This document shows positions 38,581 through 48,031 of a stretch of DNA of 64,000 nucleotides, in pieces. The stretch is from JAFAXD01 sp963833605 (lineage in GTDB: Bacteria; Pseudomonadota; Alphaproteobacteria; Rhizobiales; Xanthobacteraceae). The notes below the pieces were generated by a model. It saw only the letters and a program-made list of their open reading frames with translations, was not told the origin of the DNA and ran no database searches. The DNA is taken from the NCBI GenBank assembly GCA_963833605.1, contig CAWHYZ010000002.1:1-64000 (forward strand), in the 5' to 3' direction. Each line of letters begins with the position of its first letter. The stretch's first letter is position 1. The translations under genes and the position numbers were made by a program.

Positions 38581-39060
38581 CCATCATCTAACGGCGTGTC
38601 CGCGGCAGTCGGCTCTGGCGCGCGGGCCGGTTCCCGCGCCAATCCGTCGAACAGGTCGAGCATCTGCGCGCGCCAACCAAGCAGCACGGCGTCGCCAGTG
38701 TCGATCAGGTCAAATGGACTAACGGCGTGCCCACTGAAACAGGCTGAACAAGATGTAGTCCGGATAGGCAGGCGCAGACCCGGACAGAAACGGCTGAACC
38801 CGGAGGCTGGAGCGCGCCGGATCGAGCGCACGCCGGAATTCCTTCACACGCGTGTCGCGGCTTGCGCGCAGCTCTTCGAGCGGCCTGCCAAAGATCTTTT
38901 CCATCTGCGCGCGCAGATATGCGGCATCGCCCGCATCGCCGCACTCGGTCACGTCCGCCATGAGCATGGGCGCCGCCTGCGGGATCAGCGTGCGGTCGAC
39001 CCAATTGTTGACGATGCGCGCCAAGAAAATTAGCTGTAGCGGCGGGCCTGTAAACCGCAT
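38577..39060 (-). pseudogene. glutathione S-transferase remnant
   Basis: Only the helical C-terminal domain remains: LARIVNNWVDRTLIPQAAPM, EKIFGRPLEELRASRDTRV, SGSAPAYPDYILFSLFQWAR. One extra base near 38724 then splits it from VSPFDLIDTGDAVLLGWRA and MLDLFDGLA. The thioredoxin-like half with the catalytic residue is missing, yet the reading frame just upstream (about 39060-39090) still spells LILYELCG, the usual first strand of this GST group, suggesting an internal deletion of about 100 codons. Probably non-functional even if the single-base break is an assembly error. Confidence 0.7.
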
Positions 39061-39102
39061 AGCTCGTAGAGTATCAGCGTGCCATGCGCGCCACAGACTA
39101 AA

Positions 39103-39810
39103 CTAGTCAAGGATTTTGTAGAGACGTTGGTCGTAGAGCGCGCCCAGCATCGGTTGCAGCTGGTTGCGGAACTGGACCACGGTAGGCGTCGTGCCGCGTG
39201 TCTCGAACACTTTGCGGTTGGGCCAGACTTCCACGACTGAAATGTGGTTGGGGCGCCCGTCCTGCTGCAGTACTTCGAAGCGACTATTGCCTGCATCTCT
39301 GCGGCTCGCCTCCGCCAACTGGGTCAATAACGTGGTGGCGTCTTTGGTATGCGACGGGATGACATCGACATGGGTGACCGCGTAGGTCACGCGCCCGGTG
39401 GGTGTCGGTTGCGGCGGCAGAACGGAAAGGCCGCCATGGACACGCTCATCATATGGGCTTTCCAGCATCGGCCGCAGCTTGTCGCGAAGTGCCACGGCGG
39501 TCGGGTTGGTCGCGTGAGCCTCGAACGCTGCCTTGTCCTTCCAAATTTGAAGCGTTGCGAATTGATTTGGCTGCTCGAGCCGCTGGATCACCTCGCAGCG
39601 CAGGTTCCCATCCTCCTTGCGGCAGCTGTCGCGAAATTGCTTAAAAGCCGAGATGGCGGCGTTCTTCATGGAGGGCAGGACATCGATATAGCCCACGACG
39701 TAAACCGGCGCGTCGGGTTCGACATTCGGCGGAGCGGGTGCCTGCGCACGCGCTTGCCAAGGCCCCATCATCAAGGCGCAGCCCACTAACAAGACAATAC
39801 TGGATCGCAT
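39103..39810 (-). CDS. exported protein with two ABM-type domains
   Basis: 235 residues. Signal peptide SSIVLLVGCALMMGPWQARAQA, then two homologous dimeric alpha/beta-barrel (antibiotic biosynthesis monooxygenase) units: VYVVGYIDVLPSMKNAAISA...ATLQIWKDKAAFEAH and VTYAVTHVDVIPSHTKDATT...SVVEVWPNRKVFET. ABM enzymes include quinone-forming monooxygenases and heme-degrading proteins; an exported tandem form is unusual and its role is unknown. The ATG at 39810 is preferred to one nine codons earlier, because the signal peptide begins there. Confidence 0.83.
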   Translation of the reverse strand: MRSSIVLLVGCALMMGPWQARAQAPAPPNVEPDAPVYVVGYIDVLPSMKNAAISAFKQFRDSCRKEDGNLRCEVIQRLEQPNQFATLQIWKDKAAFEAHATNPTAVALRDKLRPMLESPYDERVHGGLSVLPPQPTPTGRVTYAVTHVDVIPSHTKDATTLLTQLAEASRRDAGNSRFEVLQQDGRPNHISVVEVWPNRKVFETRGTTPTVVQFRNQLQPMLGALYDQRLYKILD

Positions 39811-39878
39811 CGCATCCCTCGGCTGACGGCATTCCACGTCGCTTGCGGCGTAACGCTACCTGTGCGCTGTACGCGCCG

Positions 39879-40856
39879 TCAACAAATCTGCAGCACCACC
39901 TTGCCACCGGCGCCGCGTTCTACCGCCTCATGCGCGGCGACGATCTGATCAAGCGGAAATGTAGCCGCAACGTTGTGTACCAGGCGTCCCTCGGTGAGCA
40001 TCTTGGTGATCGCCGCCGCGGCATTCAGCATGTCCGCCGAAGTCATTTCGTAGACCAGGATGAACCGGACTGCGATGTTGTTGGTCAGACAGAACGCCGC
40101 CGGAATCGTGTGCTCGGGTGCGCTGGTCCCATAAACGATCACCGTGCCGTGCGGGCGCAGGATCGCCGGCCACAACTTGGCGCCGGCCCCAAGATCGACT
40201 TCGAGGATCGCGTCCACGGGCTTGCGGCCGGTGATCTCCATCACGCGTGAGGCCGTATCCTCGGTTCGATAATTGATTACGTGATCGGCCCCTGCCTGTC
40301 GCGCGATCGCCGCCTTGGCTTCTGAACTGACCGTCGTGATGACGGTCGCATGGCGCGCCTTCGCGAACTGAATCGCGTAGTTGCCGACCGATCCGGCCCC
40401 GGCTGGAATGAACATGGTTCCGCCATCGGCAGACAGCGCCAGAGCAACCCCATACCATGCGGTCATTGCCGGAATCCCGATCCCGGCGCCGACGTTGAAG
40501 CTGACGCTTGTCGGCAACGCCACAGCCTGCGAAGACGGCAGGACCACAAATTCAGCCGCCGTGCCGGATGGTCGTTTCCATTGTGCGTTAAAGGTCCAAA
40601 CCCGCTCGCCAACGCGAGAGCGTGCAACACCGTCGCCAACCATGTCGATCTCGCCGGCGCCGTCGCTGTGGGGGACCACGCGCGCAAAGGCGATTTTGCG
40701 CGTAAGGCCGGCGCGACCCTTCACGTCCGACGGGTTGATGCCTGACGTCCTGAGCCTGACGCGCACCTCGCCTGGTCCCGGCGTCGGCGTTTCAATGTTG
40801 CCGACGTGCAAAACGTCGGCGGCACGTCCATTCTGCTCATAGTACGCCGCGCGCAT
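39879..40856 (-). CDS. NADPH:quinone reductase (zinc-less MDR family)
   Basis: 325 residues: MRAAYYEQNGRAADVLHVG start, GHE-type region replaced by VVPHSDGAGEIDMVG (no catalytic zinc ligands), nucleotide fold IPAGAGSVGNYAIQFAKAR (about 150-168), ADHVINYRTED and a C-terminus AHEAVERGAGGKVVLQ. This is the QOR/zeta-crystallin type that reduces quinones or enals with NADPH. GAGGAAAC precedes the ATG at 40856. Stands alone. Confidence 0.9.
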   Translation of the reverse strand: MRAAYYEQNGRAADVLHVGNIETPTPGPGEVRVRLRTSGINPSDVKGRAGLTRKIAFARVVPHSDGAGEIDMVGDGVARSRVGERVWTFNAQWKRPSGTAAEFVVLPSSQAVALPTSVSFNVGAGIGIPAMTAWYGVALALSADGGTMFIPAGAGSVGNYAIQFAKARHATVITTVSSEAKAAIARQAGADHVINYRTEDTASRVMEITGRKPVDAILEVDLGAGAKLWPAILRPHGTVIVYGTSAPEHTIPAAFCLTNNIAVRFILVYEMTSADMLNAAAAITKMLTEGRLVHNVAATFPLDQIVAAHEAVERGAGGKVVLQIC

Positions 40857-41017
40857 GCTCGTTTCCTCGCCATCATTGTTCTGGTTAAGGGAGCAGAATA
40901 GCACGGCACCACCCATGCCGCACCGGTTTGCAAACGATATGTGCGAGGCCCAATGCCGCTCAAGCACCGGTTCGTCTGCCGTTAGGAATTTCTACAAAAT
41001 TGTGCTGCCGCACGGAT

Positions 41018-41194
41018 CTACTTCGTGGTCAGGCGGTCCCACTCTTCCTTGGCGCGCACGGCGGCGGTGCGGGTGAGCTCGGTCGCGACGTCCCAGTTCA
41101 CCAGCTTCTTGGAGTTGTCCAGTCCGCGATCATGAAAATAGGCGAAGCCAACCGTCGCCAGAATTCCAAGGATAAATGCGGTAAGGCCGCGCAT
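41018..41194 (-). CDS. 58-residue membrane-anchored protein
   Basis: MRGLTAFILGILATVGFAYF is an N-terminal membrane helix, followed by HDRGLDNSKKLVNWDVATEL and a helical tail RAKEEWDRLTTK. AAAGGAG sits before the ATG at proper distance, and similar short proteins with the LVNW motif occur in Bradyrhizobium as far as I recall. Function unknown. Confidence 0.72.
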   Translation of the reverse strand: MRGLTAFILGILATVGFAYFHDRGLDNSKKLVNWDVATELTRTAAVRAKEEWDRLTTK

Positions 41195-41288
41195 GGGAGG
41201 CTCCTTTGCGCTTCCCTTAAGCTATTCGTGAAGATTCGCAAAGGTGCCGAAACGGGAGTACAAATCACGCTTAACCCGGGAGGAAGCA

Positions 41289-41624
41289 ATGCCGATTTTT
41301 GTGACCCAGGGCCGGTATACGCGCGAGGCCATCAAGGGAATGGTCGCACGCCCCGAGGATCGCTCCGAAGCGCTGTCACGCCTGTTCTCCAAGGCCGGCG
41401 GCCGGCTGATCGGGTTCTATTTGACCTTCGGCGAATACGACTTCCTCACCATCGCCGAGGTCAAAAGTGAGACCCAAATGGCGGCCGTGCTGCTCGCCGG
41501 CGCAAGTCATGGCGGGGTGACCGACCTGCGCACCACGCTAGCGCTCACGCCGGCCGAGGCCAAAGGAGCCTTTACGGCCGCCAGTGACCTCGCCCACGGC
41601 TTTCGCTCCGCTGGAGGGACCTAA
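41289..41624 (+). CDS. GYD-domain protein
   Basis: 111 residues: MPIFVTQGRYTREAIKGMVA, then EALSRLFSKAGGRLIGFYLTFGEYD with the family's gYD block at about residue 55-65, and FTAASDL near the end. GYD proteins are small ferredoxin-like alpha/beta folds of unknown function. GGGAGGAAGC lies directly before the ATG at 41289. Confidence 0.88.
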   Translation: MPIFVTQGRYTREAIKGMVARPEDRSEALSRLFSKAGGRLIGFYLTFGEYDFLTIAEVKSETQMAAVLLAGASHGGVTDLRTTLALTPAEAKGAFTAASDLAHGFRSAGGT

Positions 41625-41692
41625 TCAGTTAGAAAGCGAAGAAGTCGCGACAACAAATCGCCATGCTGGGTTCCACTCTTGCGGGACATGAT

Positions 41693-42658
41693 CTAGTCCT
41701 GCGGCTTGAGCTTGGCGACGCGGATATACTCGGGCCAGATGGCGAGGTCCCGTATCATCTGCGCCTGTCCTTCTTCGGGGGTTGCAATCCATGGCTCAGT
41801 ACCGAACTTGGTCAGGAACGCTCGCGTCTCCGGCATGGCGAGAACGGTGGCGAACCACGCGTTGATTTGATTGACGATCGGCCTTGGCGTTGCCGACGGG
41901 ACGAGTGCGGCAAACCAGCTCAGGATATCGATGGGAATGCCCTGCTCCGCCATGGTCTGCAGGTCGGGCGCGGCCGGCAGTCGCTCTTTGGAGCCTACCC
42001 CCAGAACGCGGACGCGGCCAGCTTGCGCCTGTGACATGGACACGATTGGATCGTAAAGCGCGAAATCAAGCGCTCCGCTTGCGAGATCGTTGAGCGAATC
42101 CGGAGCCGATTTGTACTGCACGTCGACGGCGGCGAGTCCGGCAAGCTCGCGGTACATCCCACCCATGATCAGCCCGATATTGGCGGAGGCACCGTAGGTC
42201 GCCTGCTCGCCTTTGCGTTTCATGGCCGCGGTCAACTCGGCGAGCGTGCGCCACGGCTGCTTGGCGGCGACCACCAACATGAAGGCCTGCTTGTTGATGG
42301 TCGCCGCCACCTGCATCGCTTGCGCCGGGTCGAACGGCGGTTTCCTGAGCAGATATTTGACCGATGCCATGGTGTTGCCGGCGTGAGTAAAGATCGTATG
42401 GCCGTCGGGCTTTGAGCGCGCCACGTATTCCGCCGCAATGATGCCGCCGGCGCCGGGCTTGTTCTCGACCACAACCGGCTGAGGGACCAACGGGCGCATT
42501 TTTTCGGCGATGAAGCGCATGACAGTGTCAGAGCCACTGCCTGGCGGAAACGCACTGATGAAATGGATGTCGCGGCTCGGGTACGATTCAGCCCCAGCGG
42601 GAAGCGATGCAACGAAGGTCGCAATTGGGATGACGAAACGCAGCAAGCCCCGGCTCAT
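41693..42658 (-). CDS. Bug/TctC-type substrate-binding protein
   Basis: 321 residues. Signal peptide RFVIPIATFVASLPAGA, then YPSRDIHFISAFPPGSGSDT, ENKPGAGGIIAAEYVARSKPDGHTI, YGASANIGLIMGGMYRELAG and a C-terminus typical of the family. It is clearly more distant from the tandem pair at 20.8-22.8 kb than they are from each other. GGAGGAG precedes the ATG at 42658. No permease subunits nearby. Confidence 0.9.
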   Translation of the reverse strand: MSRGLLRFVIPIATFVASLPAGAESYPSRDIHFISAFPPGSGSDTVMRFIAEKMRPLVPQPVVVENKPGAGGIIAAEYVARSKPDGHTIFTHAGNTMASVKYLLRKPPFDPAQAMQVAATINKQAFMLVVAAKQPWRTLAELTAAMKRKGEQATYGASANIGLIMGGMYRELAGLAAVDVQYKSAPDSLNDLASGALDFALYDPIVSMSQAQAGRVRVLGVGSKERLPAAPDLQTMAEQGIPIDILSWFAALVPSATPRPIVNQINAWFATVLAMPETRAFLTKFGTEPWIATPEEGQAQMIRDLAIWPEYIRVAKLKPQD

Positions 42659-42768
42659 CCTCTCCTCCGCGTTGAGGGGAGGATGAGCGCGCGCCACGAA
42701 AAATCAAGGCTTTGCACCGGCCCTGCACCATCAGGCGGGTACTCTGGCTCCTCGAATTGGCGACGGCT

Positions 42769-42963
42769 TCAGCCCCGGCGCCAGCCCCAATGGTGATACC
42801 AGCCGTAATGCCGGTGCCAGCCGTAGTGGCGCCATCCATGATGGTGCCATCCGTCATGCCGGTGCCAACCGCGATACCAGTGAGCGGAGGCATCGGTTGC
42901 CGGAAGGGCAGCAGTTCCGATTGCCGTCACGGCGGCAAGGGCGAGGATTGTATTGCGCAGCAT
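42769..42963 (-). CDS. His/Trp/Gly-rich small exported protein
   Basis: 64 residues: MLRNTILALAAVTAIGTAAL plus PATDASA is a signal peptide. The mature 37 residues are built almost only of His, Trp, Gly, Arg and Tyr in short repeats such as GWHRH, GWRHYGW and YGWYHHWG. Metal (Zn, Cu, Ni) or heme binding in the periplasm is a natural guess. GGGAG precedes the ATG. Function unproven. Confidence 0.75.
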   Translation of the reverse strand: MLRNTILALAAVTAIGTAALPATDASAHWYRGWHRHDGWHHHGWRHYGWHRHYGWYHHWGWRRG

Positions 42964-43253
42964 GTTTATCTCCCTTTCGAACGGGCCGGTTCTTGCAGCC
43001 CGGTATTCGGTGTTCGGCTGCCCTCGTGTCGCCGATTTGAAGTTCCTGGGGCACTGGTGGCAGTTGCGGTCGATCTTTGCGCTGCCGCCCTGAACCCACG
43101 CTGAGCCTCTGATTTCGCGGCTGTTTATCAAGGTGAACCGGTGCGCGCCGCGCCATTCATGCGGCATTCATGGCCTTGCCGCTTGTACGGGTCGCCGTTA
43201 TAAGCCGCGCCAGTCTTCCAGGTCGTAATCCCAAGCAAAAGGACGCCTGCCCC

Positions 43254-43676
43254 ATGGCGATTGAGCGCACGTTTTCAATCATCAAGCCCGACGCAACCGC
43301 GCGCAATCTCACGGGGACCATCAATGCCATGATCGAGCGGGCGGGGTTACGCATCATTGCTCAGAAGCGCGTGCGCATCAGCAAGGAGCAGGCCGAGGCG
43401 TTCTACGCGGTCCACCGCGAGCGCCCATTCTTTCGCGAGCTCGTGAATTTCATGACATCGGGCCCGGTGGTGGTGCAGGTGCTTGAGGGCGAGAACGCGA
43501 TTACCAAATACCGCGACATCATGGGGGCCACCGATCCGGCAAAAGCGGCGGCCGATACCATCCGCAAGTCCCATGCCAAATCCATCGGCGAGAACTCAGT
43601 GCACGGCTCGGACGCCCCCGAGACCGCCGTCAAGGAAATCGGCCAGTTCTTCTCGGAAAATGAAATCGTTGGTTGA
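43254..43676 (+). CDS. ndk: nucleoside diphosphate kinase
   Basis: 140 residues: MAIERTFSIIKPDATARNLTG, HRERPFFRELVNFMTSGPVV (about 52-71), DPAKAAADTIR and the catalytic His block NSVHGSDAPETA (about 115-126). It balances NTP pools by gamma-phosphate transfer. The ATG at 43254 gives the exact family N-terminus; in-frame codons upstream are not conserved. Monocistronic, followed by a TerC-family gene. Confidence 0.96.
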   Translation: MAIERTFSIIKPDATARNLTGTINAMIERAGLRIIAQKRVRISKEQAEAFYAVHRERPFFRELVNFMTSGPVVVQVLEGENAITKYRDIMGATDPAKAAADTIRKSHAKSIGENSVHGSDAPETAVKEIGQFFSENEIVG

Positions 43677-43807
43677 GACAATACCGGGGCGCTTGTTGGC
43701 AGCGCTAGTGCGCTGGTCAGGGTGCCCGTTTCGCCTGTAGATTAGGACGAAGCTATAAGGGCAGGGGCGACGGCGACCGCCCGCGAGGGGAGCGAAAGGA
43801 ACATCCC

Positions 43808-44590
43808 TTGGGTTCGATGGGAAACATTCTGGATTCCGGCACGTGGCTTGGCATGGTCACGAGCGGGTGGAACGAGATGGGACAGACGGCCTTCTGGGTC
43901 GCTCTCCTAAAGATCATGTGGATCAATGTTCTGCTGTCCGGCGACAACGCCGTCGTCATTGCCATGGCATGCATCGGCCTTCCCCCGCGCCAGCGGTTCT
44001 GGGGCATGGTGCTCGGCGCCGGTGTTGCGGTGGTCCTGCGCATCATCTTTACGGTGGTGATCGCGCAACTGATGCTGCTCCCCTACCTCAAGATCATTGG
44101 AGGCTTGGCGCTGTTCTACATCGCCGCCAAGTTGCTGGTGCCCGAGGATGAGGACGAGGGCGAAGTTCAAGCAGTTGAGCACCTGTGGCGGGCGGTCCGC
44201 ATCGTGGCGGTGGCCGATATCGTCATGAGCCTTGACAACGTCATTGCCATTGCGGCGGCCGCCCAGGGAAATTTCGCACTCATCCTGATCGGGCTCGCCA
44301 TCAGCATTCCGCTCATCGTTGCGGGGGCCGCTCTGATCATGGCCTTGTTGGAACGCTTTCCAATCCTGGTCTGGGCCGGTGCCGCGCTGCTAGGGTGGAT
44401 TGTTGGTGAGACGATCGCGACCGATCCGGTGATCGCATCTTACCTCACGCCCAGGCTCGGCGCCGAAGGCTTTCACTACGTCACCCTGTTTGCCGCCTTC
44501 CTCGGTGCGATCCTTGTGCTGGTCGTGGGTGGGCTGTGGCGGCGCTCCAAGCAGGGCTCGAGCCGGGAGAAAGTGTCTGCCGCCGAGTAG
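43808..44590 (+). CDS. TerC-family integral membrane protein
   Basis: 260 residues with about seven helices: MWINVLLSGDNAVVIAMACIG (about 37-57) and VADIVMSLDNVIAIAAAAQGN (about 136-156) carry the paired acidic D-N motifs of TerC/YjbE proteins, which handle Mn2+ or other metals. TTG at 43808 lies eight bases after AAGGA; the ATG at 43817 is the alternative. I looked for a yybP-ykoY manganese riboswitch in 43680-43807 and did not find the conserved core. Confidence 0.88.
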   Translation: MGSMGNILDSGTWLGMVTSGWNEMGQTAFWVALLKIMWINVLLSGDNAVVIAMACIGLPPRQRFWGMVLGAGVAVVLRIIFTVVIAQLMLLPYLKIIGGLALFYIAAKLLVPEDEDEGEVQAVEHLWRAVRIVAVADIVMSLDNVIAIAAAAQGNFALILIGLAISIPLIVAGAALIMALLERFPILVWAGAALLGWIVGETIATDPVIASYLTPRLGAEGFHYVTLFAAFLGAILVLVVGGLWRRSKQGSSREKVSAAE

Positions 44591-44610
44591 ACGCAGGAAG
44601 CGGAGACGCG

Positions 44611-46723
44611 ATGAACGAGATTATTCGCGGAGACGTCATCGCCGATTCGGATCGGCGCCTCCGCCTGCCCGCACGATTGCCCTTCGACCTGCGCGCTGGA
44701 GGTCGAGCTTCTTGATGGACGAACCATCGGCCGTATCCACGGCGCCGAGGACAACACCTATACTGCCGGTGTGATCTGCGCCAAGGTAGCGCGCTACGCT
44801 GAGCGCGTGCATCATCCTGCGCGGCTGCTGACGCCGCTGCGACGCAAAGGCCCCAAGGGTTCAGGAGAGTTCGCGCCGCTGTCCTGGGATGATGCGCTCG
44901 ATCTCGTCGCCGACGAATTCGCCCGGGCCGAACAGCGACATGGCAGTGAGGCAATCTGGCCCTATCAGTACGCCGGCACCATGGGCCTGGTGATGCGCGA
45001 CGGCATCAACCGGCTGCGCCACGTCAAGAGATACTCGGGCTTCCATTCGACGATCTGTGTCAACCCCGCTTGGACCGGCTTCGTTGCCGGCACCGGCCGG
45101 CTGGCGGGGCCCGACCCGCGCGAAATGGCGAAGTCGGACCTGGTCGTCATCTGGGGGACCAATGCGGTCAATACTCAGGTCAATGTAATGACCCATGCGG
45201 TACGCGCCCGCAAGGAGCGCGGCGCCAAGATCGCAGCAGTCGATATCTACATGAACGGCACCATGCGGCAAGCCGATCTGCCGGTGCTGATCCGTCCGGG
45301 CACCGATGGCGCGCTCGCCTGCGCGCTGATGCACTGCCTGTTTCGCGACGGCAAGGCGGATTGGGACTTCCTCGAGCGCCATACCGATGCGCCGCATGAA
45401 CTCGCCGAGCATGTGCGGACCCGCAATCCGGTGTGGGCCGCTCGTATCACCGGATGCGATGTCGAAACCATCGAGGCTTTCGCGCTCCTGATCGGCGAGC
45501 GCAAGCGCACCTTCTTCCGCCTCGGTTACGGGTTCTCGCGCTCGCGCAATGGCGCCGTGAATATGCATGCCGCGAGCTGCATCGCGGCTGTGACTGGCGC
45601 GTGGCAACATGAAGGTGGCGGCGCGTTCCATAACAACGGCGCGATCTTTCATTGGAACCGCCGCATGATTGAAGGCCTCGATGCCATCGATCGATCGATC
45701 CGCGTGCTCGACCAATCGCGCATCGGCCCCATTCTTTGTGGCGAGAAGGCTGCGCTCGCCGGCGGGCCGCCGGTGAGCGCGATGCTCATCCAGAATACCA
45801 ACCCAATTTCGGTGTGTCCGGAGCAGGAGCTGGTGAAGCAGGGTTTTGCGCGCGCGGATCTGTTCACCTGCGTGCACGAGCAGTTCATGACTGAGACCGC
45901 GCGGATGGCCGATGTGGTGTTACCGGCAACCATGTTCCTGGAGCATGACGACATCTATCAGGGGGGCGGGCACCAGTACATTCTGCTCGGACCGAAGCTG
46001 ATCGACCCACCAGGCGAGTGCAGGTCCAATCACGACGTGATCTGCGCGCTCGCGCAGCGGCTCGGCGCCGCGCATCCTGGTTTTGCAATGACGCCGCGCG
46101 AGCTCATCGACTGGACGCTGCGGCAGTCGGGCTGGGGAACGCTGGCCGCTCTTGAGCAGAACCGGTGGATCGACTGCCAGCCCGATTTCGAGATTGCGCA
46201 CTACACCGCGGGTTTTGCCTGGCCAGACAAGAAATTTCGCTTCAAGCCCGACTGGCATCATGTCCCGTTCCGCAGTCCGTGGCTCGCGGGGCCGGTCGAT
46301 GAGATGCCGACTTTACCGGACCACTGGGGAGTAATCGAAGAAGCCGACGCACGACACTCGTTCCGGCTGGCGACGTTACCCTCGCGCAACTTTCTCAACT
46401 CGACCTTCAACGAGACGCCGACATCACGCGCATTGCAGGGCCGGCCAGAAGTCATGATCCATCCCGATGACGCGGCCGCAGCCGGGATCGGCGACGGTGA
46501 CGAGGTCGTTATCGGCAACGCTCGCGGCGAGGTGCGGCTGCATGCGCGCGTGTTTGCAGGCGTGCGCCGTGGCGTCTTGATCAGCGAGGGAGTTTGGCCG
46601 AACGATGCGTTTGCGGATGGACGCGGCATCAACACGATAACCGGTGCCGATGCGATCGCTCCTTTCGGGGGTGCGGCGTTTCACGATAATCGGGTGTGGA
46701 TCCGAACACGGTCTACCACCTGA
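44611..46723 (+). CDS. molybdopterin (bis-MGD) oxidoreductase, formate-dehydrogenase-like, N-terminal frame break
   Basis: About 704 residues. The 4Fe-4S ligand segment reads CPHDCPSTCALEVELLDG (44666 on), followed by TYTAGVICAKVARYAERVHH and PLRRKGPKGSGEFAPLSWDDAL. Further on are IWGTNAVNTQ, NTNPISVCPEQELVK, RMADVVLPATMFLEHDD and a C-terminal MopB domain (VMIHPDDAAAAGIGDGDEVV). The ATG at 44611 has GGAG upstream and starts MNEIIRGDVIADSD, but one extra base before 44660 separates it from the Fe-S segment; no in-frame start fits the rest. Partner subunits are absent, so the electron acceptor is unknown. Confidence 0.85.
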
Positions 46724-47841
46724 ATTCGATTCCGACGCTGCCACCCTGAGAACTCGAAACCGCCGCGGAAGCGAGCATCGTAGGTCGCGTACAGGCGGGC
46801 GAGCGGCGAGATTCGCAACGATGCCATAGCGCCTGTCTCATAGCCCAGTCTTGATTCGGTCGGGGGCTGGATGGGCTGGCTGATCGCTATTCCGGCGGCC
46901 GGCGCAATCGCGAACTGCGGGGCGTTGTAGGAGACGATATCTACAAGTCGTCCATAGGCGCTCACGTCGATCATGGTCTTGTCGAGCATCCAGAACTGAC
47001 CGATCTCACCGCCGGCGAAGATGCGTGTGCGACTGATCGTAAGCGCCGGTACGGACGCCGGCAGCAGACCGCCCTGCTCGGCATAAGGGTCGGTGCGGCT
47101 TCGTAGCCAATCGGTGCCAACCCGCGGCACGAGACGCATGCGGCCGAGCGCCACGTAGTAGCTCAGATCGGCGAGCCCGCCCCACAAGCCGCCGTTGTAA
47201 CGGGCCGTCGACGGACCGGACAGCGAGTTCGGCTCGAACTCAGTTCGGCAATCGCCACGCACCACCGCACCGGACACCGTCCAAGGGCCGGTTTGGATCG
47301 CGCCGCTCATCCCGAACTGGGTGAGATCGTATTGCCCTTGCTGTGGTGGTTCAGCGACGTTGATCTTGGTGTGGCTCTGATCAATCGAGGCGTTAAGCGT
47401 GATGCCGGGCGAGACGAGCATTCCAAAGCCGGCCACAGCGCCAGCACTGTGACGTTTGTCGCCTGGGATATTTGCAACGGCATCGTTGCGTGATTGCACG
47501 CCGTAGTCTTCGGCCCAGGTACGATAGCGCGGATCACTCGGCGAGTCCGGTGCGCCACCGCCGTTCGGATTGGGAGCACCGAACAAGTGGGCAAGGTCGG
47601 CGAGGCCGCCTTGCCCGCTCGAATTGTACAGATATCGCGTGCCCAGATCGAAGGCGGCCAAATTGGCAGAGATAACCGTGGCGGCCGCGTCGGGGGTCAT
47701 GATCGGCAACGGCCGCGGCGGCGCCTGGGAGCGAGCAGCAGTGAGCGTGGCGCCGATCAGCGCAAGTGCGGTCACAAAACTGGCGACGATCTTGCCGCTC
47801 ACGTCGAAGGATCCCGTTTTTCTGGGAGCAAGACGTACCAT
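46713..47841 (-). CDS. outer-membrane beta-barrel (autotransporter/porin-like) protein
   Basis: About 375 residues. Signal peptide KIVASFVTALALIGATLTAARSQA (first half shown), then alternating strands such as AGAVAGFGMLVSPGITLNAS, GPWTVSGAVVRGD, GGLADLSYYVALGRMRLVPR and LARLYATYDARFRGG. Read straight, the C-terminus runs on to 46681 as a basic tail. Dropping one G from the run at 46744-46746 gives GGSVGIEFRW and a stop at 46713, the aromatic terminal strand expected for barrel insertion. That reading also reduces the overlap with the convergent oxidoreductase gene to 11 bp. Confidence 0.75.
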
Positions 47842-48031
47842 GATGTTGACGACGCGCGCGTTGGTCGGGCGTGATCGTGCAAATTATTGGTGGCTGTTGC
47901 ATGAACGTCATGGTTCGCCGCTTGCAGCGCATGCAAAAGTCTTGCTTCAGCCGCATTTTCGATATCTTTACGGCACGCAATCGGATTTTGGCCGTTTCGG
48001 CTGCTGAGCGCGGTGCACGCAATCGCTTCGG

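Noticed and set aside
43677..43807. Possible yybP-ykoY manganese riboswitch before the TerC gene
   Set aside because: The conserved core sequences of that riboswitch were not found.
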